Assembly (NCBI GenBank): GCA_026394775.1
Contig: JAPLZY010000018.1
Span: 1-34,868, forward strand
DNA length: 34,868 nucleotides
Reading direction: 5' to 3'
DNA from: Candidatus Zambryskiibacteriota bacterium
GTDB taxonomy: Bacteria > Patescibacteriota > Minisyncoccia > Phycocordibacterales > DATDWN01
Position numbers and translations under genes: made by a program. The notes beneath the pieces were generated by a model. The model made no database searches and was not told the DNA's origin. It worked only from the letters and a program-made list of their open reading frames with translations. Positions 1 to 6,499 of this stretch are shown piece by piece. How positions within the stretch are numbered: the first letter of the stretch is position 1; every line of letters begins with the position of its first letter.

Positions 1-94
1 TTGTGCCGATGTCGGTCAGGCTTGCGCCTGCCCGACACATCTTTTCAACACAGAATCTCTCTTCATCTGACAGGTGTTTCTTTTTGTTTGCCAT
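1..94 (-). CDS. IS30-type transposase, N-terminal fragment
   Basis: Partial gene running off the left edge; the ATG is at 94. The 31 visible residues begin MANKKKHLSDEERFCVEKM and continue with an AGASLTDIG segment. This is the N-terminal helix-turn-helix (terminal-inverted-repeat binding) part of IS30-family transposases, usually written as L(S/T)xxERxxIexxlraGxSlreIA. The DDE catalytic domain would lie outside the window. An 11-bp inverted repeat with one mismatch (11-21 against 26-36, loop TTGC) lies inside the coding sequence. No terminal inverted repeat could be fixed with confidence upstream of the start (95-140). Identity as an IS30-like transposase is an inference from the motif; whether the copy is intact cannot be seen. 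Confidence 0.7.
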   Translation of the reverse strand, partial: MANKKKHLSDEERFCVEKMCRAGASLTDIGT

Positions 95-144
95 TGGGAT
101 CTAGTGTATCCAATGTTCGTATTTAAAGGTATGGGGAAGGTTTG

Positions 145-321
145 ATGAATATTCCTCGTTCATTGCTATTAATGATTCTGGCCGCTTTCGCTGTCCTTAT
201 GTGTAATGGGGTAACAGGGATATGGTTGAACACTCGTAGCATCCCTGGTGTGCTCTTCCTTGCTTCTGCTTCAATCGGAGCGCTTGCTCTGGGGGTGACC
301 GCAATTCGCCGCTTGAGCTAA
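145..321 (+). CDS. small two-helix membrane protein, hypothetical
   Basis: 58 codons from ATG 145 to TAA 319-321, preceded by GGGGAAGG, a reasonable Shine-Dalgarno. The product starts MNIPRSLLLMILAAFAVLM and has two hydrophobic stretches, about residues 5-20 and 34-52, separated by a short polar turn (NTRSIPG), ending in a basic IRRLS tail. It would be a hairpin in the inner membrane. I recognise no family. It lies between the IS30 fragment and pth and is followed by a clear terminator at 327-375, so it probably forms its own unit. The reading frame, ribosome site and terminator together support a real gene; function is unknown. Confidence 0.5.
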   Translation: MNIPRSLLLMILAAFAVLMCNGVTGIWLNTRSIPGVLFLASASIGALALGVTAIRRLS

Positions 322-326
322 CTTCA

Positions 327-375
327 AAATCGTCCCACTGAGTCGCCTGACTCTGTTGGGCGATTTCTTTTATTT
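327..375 (+). terminator. intrinsic terminator of the small membrane protein gene
   Basis: Arms AATCGTCC (328-335) and GGGCGATT (358-365) close a stem around a 22-nt loop, followed by TCTTTTATTT. It sits 6 nt after the stop codon at 321. Confidence 0.6.
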
Positions 376-419
376 ATTAATCATTAATCCTAAATCTTTA
401 ATCATCTCACATTCTGCGC

Positions 420-431
420 TATACTATTTTC
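420..431 (+). promoter_or_regulatory. -10 box of pth, leaderless arrangement
   Basis: TATACT at 420-425 is followed by exactly 6 nt (ATTTTC) and then the ATG of pth at 432. Transcription normally starts 5-8 nt after the -10 box, which places the mRNA start at or next to the ATG. There is no Shine-Dalgarno. Four other genes in the window have the same 6-nt spacing. Confidence 0.65.
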
Positions 432-1016
432 ATGAATTATCTCATCGTTGGTCTCGGAAACCCAGGCAAGGAATATGAAAACACACGGCACAATGCGGGA
501 GTGATGGTTTTGGAGCGGATCCGGGACATGTGGAGTTTTTCTGATTGGAGCAAAGATACAATGAGTAACTCACTGCTTTCAAAAGGCACGGTCGCCGATG
601 AGGTGATTACTTTCATGTTCCCTCAGACTTTTATGAATCTCTCAGGAACAGCAGTGACGCATTTTACTGACGCTGAATACAAAGAAAAGTTGGTGGTGAT
701 ATACGACGACTTGGACATTCCACTTGGTCAGATCAAAGTCTCCTATGACCGCTCTTCAGGGGGTCACAACGGTGTGCAATCTATTATTGATACTCTTGGT
801 TCTGCCGAATTTCTACGTGTGCGTATTGGTATCGGGCCACTCGAAGGTGATCTGCGGGCACATATCGGAGTACTCGATCGATTTACAGAAGAAGAAAAAA
901 AAGCGATTAAAGGCTTGGATAAAAAAGTGGCAGAAGTGCTAGAAGTTTTTTTCAAAGAAGAGAAATTTTCAAAGAAGAGAAAAAAAAGCAATGACGTTAG
1001 CAAATACAGGAATTGA
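432..1016 (+). CDS. pth: peptidyl-tRNA hydrolase
   Basis: 194 residues, the usual length of bacterial Pth. The enzyme cleaves the ester bond of peptidyl-tRNA released early from ribosomes and recycles the tRNA in the cytoplasm. The N-terminal signature GLGNPGKEYENTRHN carries Asn10 and the catalytic His20. FMNLSG, the DDLD segment and SGGHNGVQSI (tRNA-binding and active-site loops) are all present, so it should be active. The last 20 residues are a lysine-rich tail (KFSKKRKKSNDVSKYRN), more basic than in most relatives. The start is fixed by the family alignment and by the TATACT box 6 nt upstream. It ends in TGA, which argues against UGA recoding. Confidence 0.97.
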   Translation: MNYLIVGLGNPGKEYENTRHNAGVMVLERIRDMWSFSDWSKDTMSNSLLSKGTVADEVITFMFPQTFMNLSGTAVTHFTDAEYKEKLVVIYDDLDIPLGQIKVSYDRSSGGHNGVQSIIDTLGSAEFLRVRIGIGPLEGDLRAHIGVLDRFTEEEKKAIKGLDKKVAEVLEVFFKEEKFSKKRKKSNDVSKYRN

Positions 1017-1019
1017 GGT

Positions 1020-1081
1020 CAGAAATTAGAGAGTAAAAGTCTGATTTTTTCTAGCGTCTGATTTCTGAAATCTAACTTCTG
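1020..1081. repeat. imperfect palindrome downstream of pth
   Basis: CAGAAATTAGA (1020-1030) pairs with TCTAACTTCTG (1071-1081), one mismatch in 11. The interior repeats the motif gTCTGATTT twice. There is no T-tract, so it is not an obvious terminator. It could be a small palindromic repeat. Confidence 0.4.
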
Positions 1082-1140
1082 CGGTTTATGTGGACTTTTG
1101 AATGTTTACAATGTATAGTTTTGAAAGGGAGGACTCCACT

Positions 1141-1752
1141 ATGCGAGTCATTTTTTGTTTTTTCTTTGCGTCATTGTACGTATTTGGGTAGGAGACGCTG
1201 GTTGACGCGAGCACCGTGCTTGCGGAATACGAGGTATTGAAAGCAGATGTGTACGCTGCTAAAGCTGGAAATCTATCCATGAGTCCCACATGGCTCTTGG
1301 CTCTGGAAAAAAGACTTACCAAGTCTCTGCAAGACAAAACTGCTCTTGAGCGGCAACAAAACGAGGGAAGGGTTGAGCTTCGTGAGGTTCTTGTGAAGTT
1401 AGACCTCACGTCTCTTTTGAAAGATGTCATTGTTATTGTTCATTCCTTTCGTGTAACGGAGGGGATAAAGAGCTTAACCCCTAATGCTATAAACTCAAAA
1501 GTCGCCGAATATGCTTCAGAAATCGGACGATTTGAGCAGATCGGTTCTCTTGGAAACCATGACCTCCATCGGGTTGTTTTGATACGAGAGAATCTTAGTG
1601 TTTTTCAAGACGTAGTCCGGAGCGACCTCTTTCAGGATCGTGTCTGCGATGGAGTGAAGTCTTGTGAGGAGTGGATAGACAGGGCGAAGCAGGAGCTTCG
1701 GGACTTATCTGTCAGAGTGACCGACCTCAAAGTCAAACTAAAAATCGAATGA
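1141..1752 (+). pseudogene. secreted coiled-coil protein with a stop codon inside its signal peptide
   Basis: A strong ribosome site (GGGAGG, about 8 nt upstream) points to ATG 1141. The frame reads MRVIFCFFFASLYVFG, a typical export signal core, then hits TAG at 1189-1191 and continues open in the same frame to TGA 1752 (about 187 further codons, beginning ETLVDASTVLAEYEVLKAD). The only in-frame start after the stop is GTG 1216, which lacks a well-spaced ribosome site. The downstream part is charged and helical (coiled-coil-like), with no family I recognise. Best read as a nonsense mutation in a secreted or anchored protein gene; stop-codon readthrough or a sequencing error are alternatives. 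Its coding sequence is rich in short perfect hairpins, for example CGAAGC/GCTTCG near 1690. A terminator follows at 1772. Confidence 0.55.
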
Positions 1753-1771
1753 GGAAAACATTCCACAAGGG

Positions 1772-1806
1772 GTCCAGTTGCTACGAGCAGCTGGACGCCT
1801 TTTTTG
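1772..1806 (+). terminator. intrinsic terminator
   Basis: GTCCAG(T)TGCT, ACG loop, AGCA(G)CTGGAC, then GCC and a run of six T. It closes the unit starting at 1141. Confidence 0.8.
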
Positions 1807-1810
1807 TTAC

Positions 1811-1846
1811 AAAAATTCCCCTAGGGTGGCCTTAGGGGAATTTTTT
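1811..1846. terminator. bidirectional terminator between convergent units
   Basis: AAAAATTCCCCTAGGG pairs with CCTTAGGGGAATTTTTT around a TGG loop. With A-runs on one side and T-runs on the other, it can stop both the plus unit and the minus-strand rpsA transcript. Two further perfect hairpins follow (CCGCC/GGCGG at 1855-1869 and CTCGCC/GGCGAG at 1871-1887). A close relative of the CCCCTAGGG hairpin occurs at 16768-16796. Confidence 0.7.
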
Positions 1847-1899
1847 CTTACTTTCCGCCTCATCGGCGGACTCGCCGGAGAGGCGAGCTATTCTGCCTT

Positions 1900-3027
1900 C
1901 TACTCTCCTTTTTTATTGGGATCAACGAAACTTAGAGTCATCTTCTGTTCCTTTGGATCAAAGAGAGTGATCTTAAATGTATATCGTTTGCCGAGTTCGA
2001 GTGCTTTGTGAAGTGCTTCTTCTGAACCAAATTCAGAGATATGCACGAGACCTGCAATACCTTCTTCAATCGATGCGAGTGCACCGTGCTTGTTGAATTT
2101 GATCACGACGGCCTCTACTACGTCATCTTTCTTGTATTTCTCCATCGCACCTGCCCATGGGTTTTCCTTGAGTGCTTTGATAGAAAGAGAGATCTTGCCG
2201 TCTTTAATTTCAATAATCTTTACTTTTATCTTTTCACCAACACGGAAGAGGAGCTTTGGGTTTTCTACGAGTGCCCAGTCGATTTCTGAAATATGCACCA
2301 AACCTTCCAAACCATCTTCGATCTTGATAAAGACACCAAAGTCCACCATACCAGTAACTTCACCCAAGACTACGTCACCGAGCTGGTATTTACCGATAAT
2401 ATGATCTTTGTTTTTCTCTGTTGGGTTTTTCTCTGAGAAGATAAGCTTACCTTCTTTTGGAGATGCACCGATAATAGCAACCGCTATCTTTGTACCAATG
2501 AGTTTTTTAAGCTCAGAAAGTATAGCGTCTTTGTCTCCGTCTGCTACACGTGGGTAGTGCTCTGTCTTAAGCTGAGAAGCAGGAAGGAAACCTGAGATAC
2601 CTTGCCATGCGAGGATAAGACCTCCTTTGTTTGCATCCTGAACAGGGATTTCGAAAACTTTTTTGTCCCGGATCGCGTCTTCTGCTTCACTCCAGATGAG
2701 TGCTTGTCGAGCCTCCTTAAGTGAAATCTCAAGGTAACCTTCTTTGTTTGAAATTGAAACTACTTTACCGGCTACTGTGTCGCCGATATTGATCTTCTTG
2801 ATAATATCTCGAGCGCTCATAAACTCGCGTCCAAAGATAATACCAGTACCAAATGGTGAGATGTCGATATAGAGTGCGTTTTTGTCTATACCGATCACTG
2901 TACCTTCTACGATGTCTTCTACTGAAGGGGGAGTAGCACTTTTTTCAAGAAAGGTATCCATGAGGGACACTTTCTTCACCACTTCTTCTTCGTTTCCGCC
3001 CACGTCTACTGTTTTTTCGTCTGTCAT
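1900..3027 (-). CDS. rpsA: 30S ribosomal protein S1, four S1 domains
   Basis: 375 residues with four tandem S1 (OB-fold) RNA-binding domains at roughly 36-104, 122-196, 217-288 and 303-371. The last two have the classic motif pattern (GVFIKIEDGLEGLVHISE; GALASIEEGIAGLVHISEF). S1 docks on the small subunit and helps bind and unfold mRNA. E. coli S1 has six domains; four is common in short bacterial forms. There is no Shine-Dalgarno before the ATG (ACACATACA precedes it), and the leader contains an imperfect hairpin (3040-3110), which might serve autoregulation, an inference. S1 is of interest here because many neighbouring genes seem leaderless or lack Shine-Dalgarno sites. Confidence 0.93.
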   Translation of the reverse strand: MTDEKTVDVGGNEEEVVKKVSLMDTFLEKSATPPSVEDIVEGTVIGIDKNALYIDISPFGTGIIFGREFMSARDIIKKINIGDTVAGKVVSISNKEGYLEISLKEARQALIWSEAEDAIRDKKVFEIPVQDANKGGLILAWQGISGFLPASQLKTEHYPRVADGDKDAILSELKKLIGTKIAVAIIGASPKEGKLIFSEKNPTEKNKDHIIGKYQLGDVVLGEVTGMVDFGVFIKIEDGLEGLVHISEIDWALVENPKLLFRVGEKIKVKIIEIKDGKISLSIKALKENPWAGAMEKYKKDDVVEAVVIKFNKHGALASIEEGIAGLVHISEFGSEEALHKALELGKRYTFKITLFDPKEQKMTLSFVDPNKKGE

Positions 3028-3210
3028 TGTATGTGTAAATGGAGAGGAGGCTCCCTACTTTTGCCCGAGGCTCTAAAAGTGGGGAGTTTAACTCCCTTTC
3101 GACTCCGTGTAATTCCTAATTGAATTAACCTGCTTAGTATACAGAAAAATGCTTGTTTTGCAATGGTTTTTGGGGGTCATACAAGAGGGGTATTTTTCAA
3201 AAAAAGTACT

Positions 3211-3239
3211 TGACAAAATATTATATATAAGGTATGATA
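3211..3239 (+). promoter_or_regulatory. strong sigma70-type promoter for the gene at 3295
   Basis: TTGACA (3211-3216), 17-nt spacer, TATGAT (3234-3239). It gives a leader of about 45-50 nt before ATG 3295. Confidence 0.75.
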
Positions 3240-3294
3240 TATGAGTAGTTCTTTAACCATAGCCGGCGGGCTTTAAACGCTAGGAGGTGATCTT

Positions 3295-3618
3295 ATGATC
3301 ATCAATTTGACCCCACACACGATCAATGTCCGCCTCGCGGACGGGAGCGAGTTGGCTTTTGTGCCAACCGCTCCGGCGGCACGGGTTGCCACCACCAGGG
3401 AGGTGGTGGGGGAGGTGAACGGCATCCCAATTTGCCGGACCACATACGGGCAGGTCGAGAACCTGCCCGAGCAGAAGGAGGGGACGATGTATGTCGTCTC
3501 CCTCCTCGTTCTCCAAGTCGCGCCAGAGCGGCGCGACTTGGTCGCCCCGGACTCCGGTCCGAGCGCAATCCGGGAAGGGGGTCAAGTCAAAGCCGTCACC
3601 GGCTTTGTGACCCTCTAA
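3295..3618 (+). CDS. small conserved hypothetical protein encoded by a chain of stem-loops
   Basis: 107 residues beginning MIINLTPHTINVRLADG and ending AVTGFVTL. To my knowledge this matches a widespread uncharacterised family, often seen in or near phage and mobile regions, with a conserved NLTPH start and a G-x-P-x-x-R-T-x-x-G centre; no function is known. Translation signals are very strong: AGGAGGTGATC precedes the ATG. The DNA is much more GC-rich than the core genes and consists of successive perfect inverted repeats: 3328-3342, 3351-3368, 3389-3409, 3448-3468, 3513-3541 (12 bp) and 3579-3613. This is very unusual for a coding sequence. It has its own promoter and terminator, so it is a monocistronic accessory gene, possibly acquired. 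Confidence 0.8.
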   Translation: MIINLTPHTINVRLADGSELAFVPTAPAARVATTREVVGEVNGIPICRTTYGQVENLPEQKEGTMYVVSLLVLQVAPERRDLVAPDSGPSAIREGGQVKAVTGFVTL

Positions 3619-3627
3619 CTGTTCATT

Positions 3628-3670
3628 GAGGGAGTTTACGTCTTTACGACGCAGGGCTCCCTCCCTTTTT
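3628..3670 (+). terminator. terminator after the 3295 gene
   Basis: GAGGGAG (3628-3634) pairs with CTCCCTC (3657-3663), followed by CCTTTTT. The loop is 22 nt and contains a small ACGTC...GACG stem. Confidence 0.6.
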
Positions 3671-3807
3671 CCAGACTGGGATACTGTGTATCGTTGTCTG
3701 AAAATTGGTTCTTTAAAATTGTCGTGTATCTACTTGCGACTATGTAAACAAAAGTAGGTTGGGTGGACTGCCCCATTACAATGTCCAAAAATGCCTTGGA
3801 GGGCAAA

Positions 3808-4392
3808 ATGTTTAAAATTTTTCCGGTAAGTCAAGAAGTGAAGATTTTAACCCTGAAAGGGGTTGATGTCTCGACGGGAAGGGTGTTTCTCTCCACCAAG
3901 GAGCAAATGCTCCTTGGTGTCAAGATTGGATTTTTTCAGAGAGTTTTTGGTGGTGATCGGGGGAGGTGGTACGGTGCCTCCTTCGACGGAGGCAGTATCA
4001 TCCTCCGGACCGAGGAGACCACCCTCGGGTTCGTATTGGGGGAGGGTAAGTTGATTCAGCTTCCCCCTATGACCGTTAGTGGCCAGTACGGCCACAGTGG
4101 CTGCCTCACCGTGGCAGAGGGGGGCGAGTGGGTCCCCTTTCAGAGGACGGTCACCTCTGAGGTGATGACTTTCCAGGAGGCTGAGAAAAAGCTCTCTGCT
4201 TATCAGGCGGAGAGTGCCCCGAGGATTCCTTCCTGGGTGGACATTAGCGATGGACACCACCTCCTCCAGGGAGGAGGTGCGATTTCTTCCGAAAGGAAGG
4301 AGCAATATCTTAAAGACTGCTTCGCAGTCTTTAAGAAAAAAAAGCCTGGATGGGGCATACAGCCCATGGAGGATCCTTACGGTCAATCGTAA
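3808..4392 (+). CDS. ORFan protein encoded by hairpin-saturated DNA
   Basis: About 194 residues from ATG 3808 (MFKIFPVSQEVKILTLKG). I chose this start because GGAGGG lies 4 nt upstream; GTG 3763 and ATG 3781 are in frame but lack ribosome sites. I recognise no domain. The N-terminal two thirds look beta-rich (VDVSTGRVFLST, SIILRTEETTLGFVLG), and the C-terminus is polar and basic with a KKKKPGWG stretch. Perfect inverted repeats recur every few tens of bases: CACCAAGGAGC/GCTCCTTGGTG (3894-3919), CACCTCCTC/GAGGAGGTG (4258-4279), CTTAAAGACTGC/GCAGTCTTTAAG (4309-4335), and TCCTTACG/CGTAAGGA (4374-4395) spanning the stop codon. Base composition differs from the neighbours. It shares this pattern with the 3295 gene and is probably part of the same accessory block. 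Confidence 0.65.
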   Translation: MFKIFPVSQEVKILTLKGVDVSTGRVFLSTKEQMLLGVKIGFFQRVFGGDRGRWYGASFDGGSIILRTEETTLGFVLGEGKLIQLPPMTVSGQYGHSGCLTVAEGGEWVPFQRTVTSEVMTFQEAEKKLSAYQAESAPRIPSWVDISDGHHLLQGGGAISSERKEQYLKDCFAVFKKKKPGWGIQPMEDPYGQS

Positions 4393-4407
4393 GGACAAGA
4401 GGTATTT

Positions 4408-4436
4408 GCGGGGGCCTACGGGTCCCTGCTTTTTTA
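4408..4436 (+). terminator. intrinsic terminator with a UACG tetraloop
   Basis: Nine-pair stem (with two G-U pairs) from GCGGGGGCC and GGGTCCCTGC around a TACG loop, then TTTTTT. This is a UNCG-type tetraloop and a very stable terminator for the 3808 gene. Confidence 0.85.
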
Positions 4437-4453
4437 TACCACAAGGGCACTTC

Positions 4454-4488
4454 TATTTTACTAACATCGATTACGATGAAGTAAAATA
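4454..4488. promoter_or_regulatory. inverted repeat upstream of the GNAT gene
   Basis: TATTTTACT (4454-4462) and AGTAAAATA (4480-4488) form a perfect 9-bp repeat with an inner ATCG/CGAT pair. It lies about 30 bp before the start of the GNAT gene and has no T-tract, so an operator or leader element is possible. Confidence 0.4.
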
Positions 4489-4518
4489 AGTCGTACAAAA
4501 ATACTATTGTGATATTAT

Positions 4519-5010
4519 ATGAGCACTATGAGTATTGAGGGAGCACCACAACAAGAAAAAATTAAAATAGATATTGATACTGTGCCCCTTAGGGGCAACG
4601 ATGAGGACCTCGAATCAATGAAGAGTGTGATCAATACTCTTCGACAGCAAATCAATGATGAATGGAAGTACGAGAGACTACTCTTTGCGTTCGGTGGCTC
4701 ATTGAATACTAACTATACAGGGGAGTTTTTTGTTGCACGAAGTGGAGAGGAAATCGCTGGTGTTGCTGTTGCGTCTATTGATGGGGAAAAAGGTGAACTT
4801 AAGGCAATTTTTGTACCAGAGGATTTTAGAAATAAAGGTATCGGTCAAACACTCACTGAAGAAACAATGCGTTATTTACTTGCACACGGTGTTAGTAAAA
4901 TCAATGCAAGTGTTACTTCTCCTGGTGCATTGCGTATTATTGAAGGGTTGAAAGAAAGGTATCCTGGCCTGATTGAATTTGTGTATCATGGAGACTATTT
5001 TTCGCACTAA
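4519..5010 (+). CDS. GNAT-family N-acetyltransferase
   Basis: 163 residues. The acetyl-CoA-binding motif A is clear: ELKAIFVPEDFRNKGIGQTL, with R-N-K-G-I-G at 104-109 matching the R/Q-x-x-G-x-G/A loop, preceded by the beta4 strand and followed by a helix. Residues 1-50 are polar and may carry the substrate-binding part. The family transfers an acetyl group from acetyl-CoA to an amine; the substrate cannot be read from the sequence. No Shine-Dalgarno is visible. An AT-rich -10-like element (GATATTAT) abuts the first ATG, and a second ATG lies three codons in, so the exact start is open by three residues. Confidence 0.85.
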   Translation: MSTMSIEGAPQQEKIKIDIDTVPLRGNDEDLESMKSVINTLRQQINDEWKYERLLFAFGGSLNTNYTGEFFVARSGEEIAGVAVASIDGEKGELKAIFVPEDFRNKGIGQTLTEETMRYLLAHGVSKINASVTSPGALRIIEGLKERYPGLIEFVYHGDYFSH

Positions 5011-5019
5011 AAATACCCC

Positions 5020-5049
5020 TTGACATTGAGTCTCAAGTAGTGTTATATT
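5020..5049 (+). promoter_or_regulatory. sigma70-type promoter for the gene at 5068
   Basis: TTGACA at 5020-5025, then TTATAT/TATATT at 5043-5049 with a 17-18-nt spacer. An AGGAGA ribosome site precedes ATG 5068. Confidence 0.7.
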
Positions 5050-5067
5050 GGGAGTAGGAGACCTCGT

Positions 5068-5643
5068 ATGGACATCTTTGACTTGCCTCTTTTGGGGGCT
5101 GTAATTGCAGTTTTTTTAGCAATTTGGGGGTGGGTGAAAGCCCACCTTATTTCAGAAGAGCTCAGGGAAGTTGGGCAAGAAAGTGCCCAAAAGGAGTTCA
5201 ATTTAAGACACGAGCTTGAAGAAGCTCGAAACCGAATTTCCTACCTCGAAAGAGAGATAGCTAGCTCTATCCAATCGGTGACAGGAGTAGATCAGGTGGA
5301 AAGGGAGTTTAAAATACTCCACGGCTTATTAGTTCAAGAGGGAAACTGGTATGCCAAGTTGTCTGTGACCCTTGGGAATGAATTGGGTATGCTGATCTTG
5401 CGTCATGGTGCCGAGGGCTGTGAGATTGCAAAACTCAAAGTCTATTTGTCGGTTCCTCGTCAGGAAGTTTTCTGTATGATTAGTGTCATACAGTTTGAAA
5501 GAAACACTGCGTCGGAGGATACAAGTATCAAACCGATCTCTGAAGCGTTTGAGTTTATTCGTAGGGAAGTTCTCAGTAAGCTTTCTCGTCGAAACATGAG
5601 TCGGGTGCTGCATGCAAATGCCCAGCATCACATAGTTCACTAG
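5068..5643 (+). CDS. membrane-anchored coiled-coil protein, hypothetical
   Basis: 191 residues: a short N-terminus, one membrane helix at about 8-24 (LLGAVIAVFLAIWGWV), then a charged coiled coil to about residue 70 (EELREVGQESAQKEF to ISYLEREI), then a mixed alpha/beta part ending in a basic tail. Probably anchored in the inner membrane with the bulk on one side. I recognise no family. AGGAGA and a canonical promoter (5020-5049) set the start. The coding DNA contains several perfect hairpins (TTGGGCA/TGCCCAA at 5171-5190; TGTATGA/TCATACA at 5473-5492), as do the other ORFans in this block. The gene ends in a strong terminator and is probably monocistronic. Confidence 0.7.
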   Translation: MDIFDLPLLGAVIAVFLAIWGWVKAHLISEELREVGQESAQKEFNLRHELEEARNRISYLEREIASSIQSVTGVDQVEREFKILHGLLVQEGNWYAKLSVTLGNELGMLILRHGAEGCEIAKLKVYLSVPRQEVFCMISVIQFERNTASEDTSIKPISEAFEFIRREVLSKLSRRNMSRVLHANAQHHIVH

Positions 5644-5651
5644 CCTAACAG

Positions 5652-5683
5652 CCCGCGGTTTCGACCGCGGGTGTGTTTTTTTT
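5652..5683 (+). terminator. intrinsic terminator
   Basis: CCCGCGG, loop TTTCGA, CCGCGGG, then TGTGTTTTTTTT. Confidence 0.9.
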
Positions 5684-5698
5684 ATAAAAATAATTTGG

Positions 5699-5710
5699 TA
5701 TACTACCCAC
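5699..5710 (+). promoter_or_regulatory. -10 box of the metallo-beta-lactamase-fold gene, leaderless
   Basis: TGGTATACT (extended -10) ends at 5704, and ATG 5711 follows after 6 nt (ACCCAC). There is no Shine-Dalgarno. Confidence 0.65.
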
Positions 5711-6352
5711 ATGATTATCACATACCACGGCGTAGATTTTATTAAAGTACAGTTTGGGGACACGGTCCTTGCGGTCAATCCTGTTTCAAAAGACTCGAGC
5801 ATAAAGAGTTCTCGGTTTGGAGCCGATATCACTCTTATTTCTTCAAAAGACGCAGAGCACAATGGGTCCGATGTTACTTCACGTGGAGACAAAGCTTCTT
5901 TTGTGATCGATGGTCCGGGAGAATATGAAGTATCAGGAATCTTCATTAAAGGCTTCCTCTCAAAAACTCAATACGGAGAAGGAGTGGACCATATCAATAC
6001 TATATATACTGTAGCGATGGAGGGTATGAACCTTTGCTTCCTTGGTGCTTTTTCTGAAGACACTATTCCAATGACTGCAAAAGGTGCAAATGAAAGTATC
6101 GATATTCTTTTTGTTCCTGTGGGAGGAGACGGAGTGCTCGACCCTGCGCTTGCGCAGAAGATTGCGGTGCAGTTTGAACCAAAAATCATTATCCCGACTC
6201 ACTGGGAAGGTGTAGGAAAGAAAGATGCTCTCAAAATCTTTTTGAAAGAAGCGGGGGCTGAGGGGGTGAAGGCTGTGGATAAATTGACGATTAAACGAAA
6301 GGATATTGAAGCAAAAGAATCAGAAGTGGTAGTACTTGCTTCGTCTAATTAA
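5711..6352 (+). CDS. metallo-beta-lactamase-fold protein lacking the usual metal ligands
   Basis: 213 residues with the outline of the UlaG-like/Lactamase_B_3 group: an N-terminal ITYHGVDFIKVQFGDTVLAVNP, the GPGEYEVSGIFIKGF strand pair at about 68-82, and IIIPTHWEG at about 160-167. The metal-binding HxHxDH loop expected near residues 43-54 reads ISSKDAEHNGSD instead, and the later (H)xGD position reads FLGAFS. Only the final His (IPTHW) is clearly kept. It may therefore be a non-catalytic member; small proteins of this kind are, as far as I know, common in Parcubacteria. The start follows from the -10 box 6 nt upstream. Just after the stop lies a long inverted repeat (6349-6468). Confidence 0.85.
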   Translation: MIITYHGVDFIKVQFGDTVLAVNPVSKDSSIKSSRFGADITLISSKDAEHNGSDVTSRGDKASFVIDGPGEYEVSGIFIKGFLSKTQYGEGVDHINTIYTVAMEGMNLCFLGAFSEDTIPMTAKGANESIDILFVPVGGDGVLDPALAQKIAVQFEPKIIIPTHWEGVGKKDALKIFLKEAGAEGVKAVDKLTIKRKDIEAKESEVVVLASSN

Positions 6353-6468
6353 TCTCTACTTATCATAACTTTTTTGGAACACGCATAAAATCGTTGGTAC
6401 GATTTTTGCTCCCTCTCAGCTACCCGCTTCCGAGAGTTTCCAAAAAAGTTACAATAAGCAGAGATTAA
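6349..6468. repeat. 120-bp long-armed inverted repeat
   Basis: Arms of about 32 nt (6349-6380 and 6436-6468), nearly identical as reverse complements (core CTTTTTTGGAA/TTCCAAAAAAG; outer TTAATCTCT/AGAGATTAA). The 55-nt centre holds a small stem (AAAATCGT, loop TGGT, ACGATTTT). It begins in the stop codon of the preceding gene. Size and shape resemble a MITE; it could also be a very large bidirectional terminator. Confidence 0.6.
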
Positions 6469-6499
6469 GCAGTAGCAATCTTTTTAGTTTTTACATACG

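Noticed and set aside
1189-1191. Alternative genetic code with TAG as sense
   Set aside because: Other genes stop normally with TAG, TGA and TAA; only this one gene is affected.
4309-4335. Terminator inside the 3808 gene
   Set aside because: The 12-bp hairpin is followed by A residues on the plus strand, not T, and the reading frame continues to a proper terminator.
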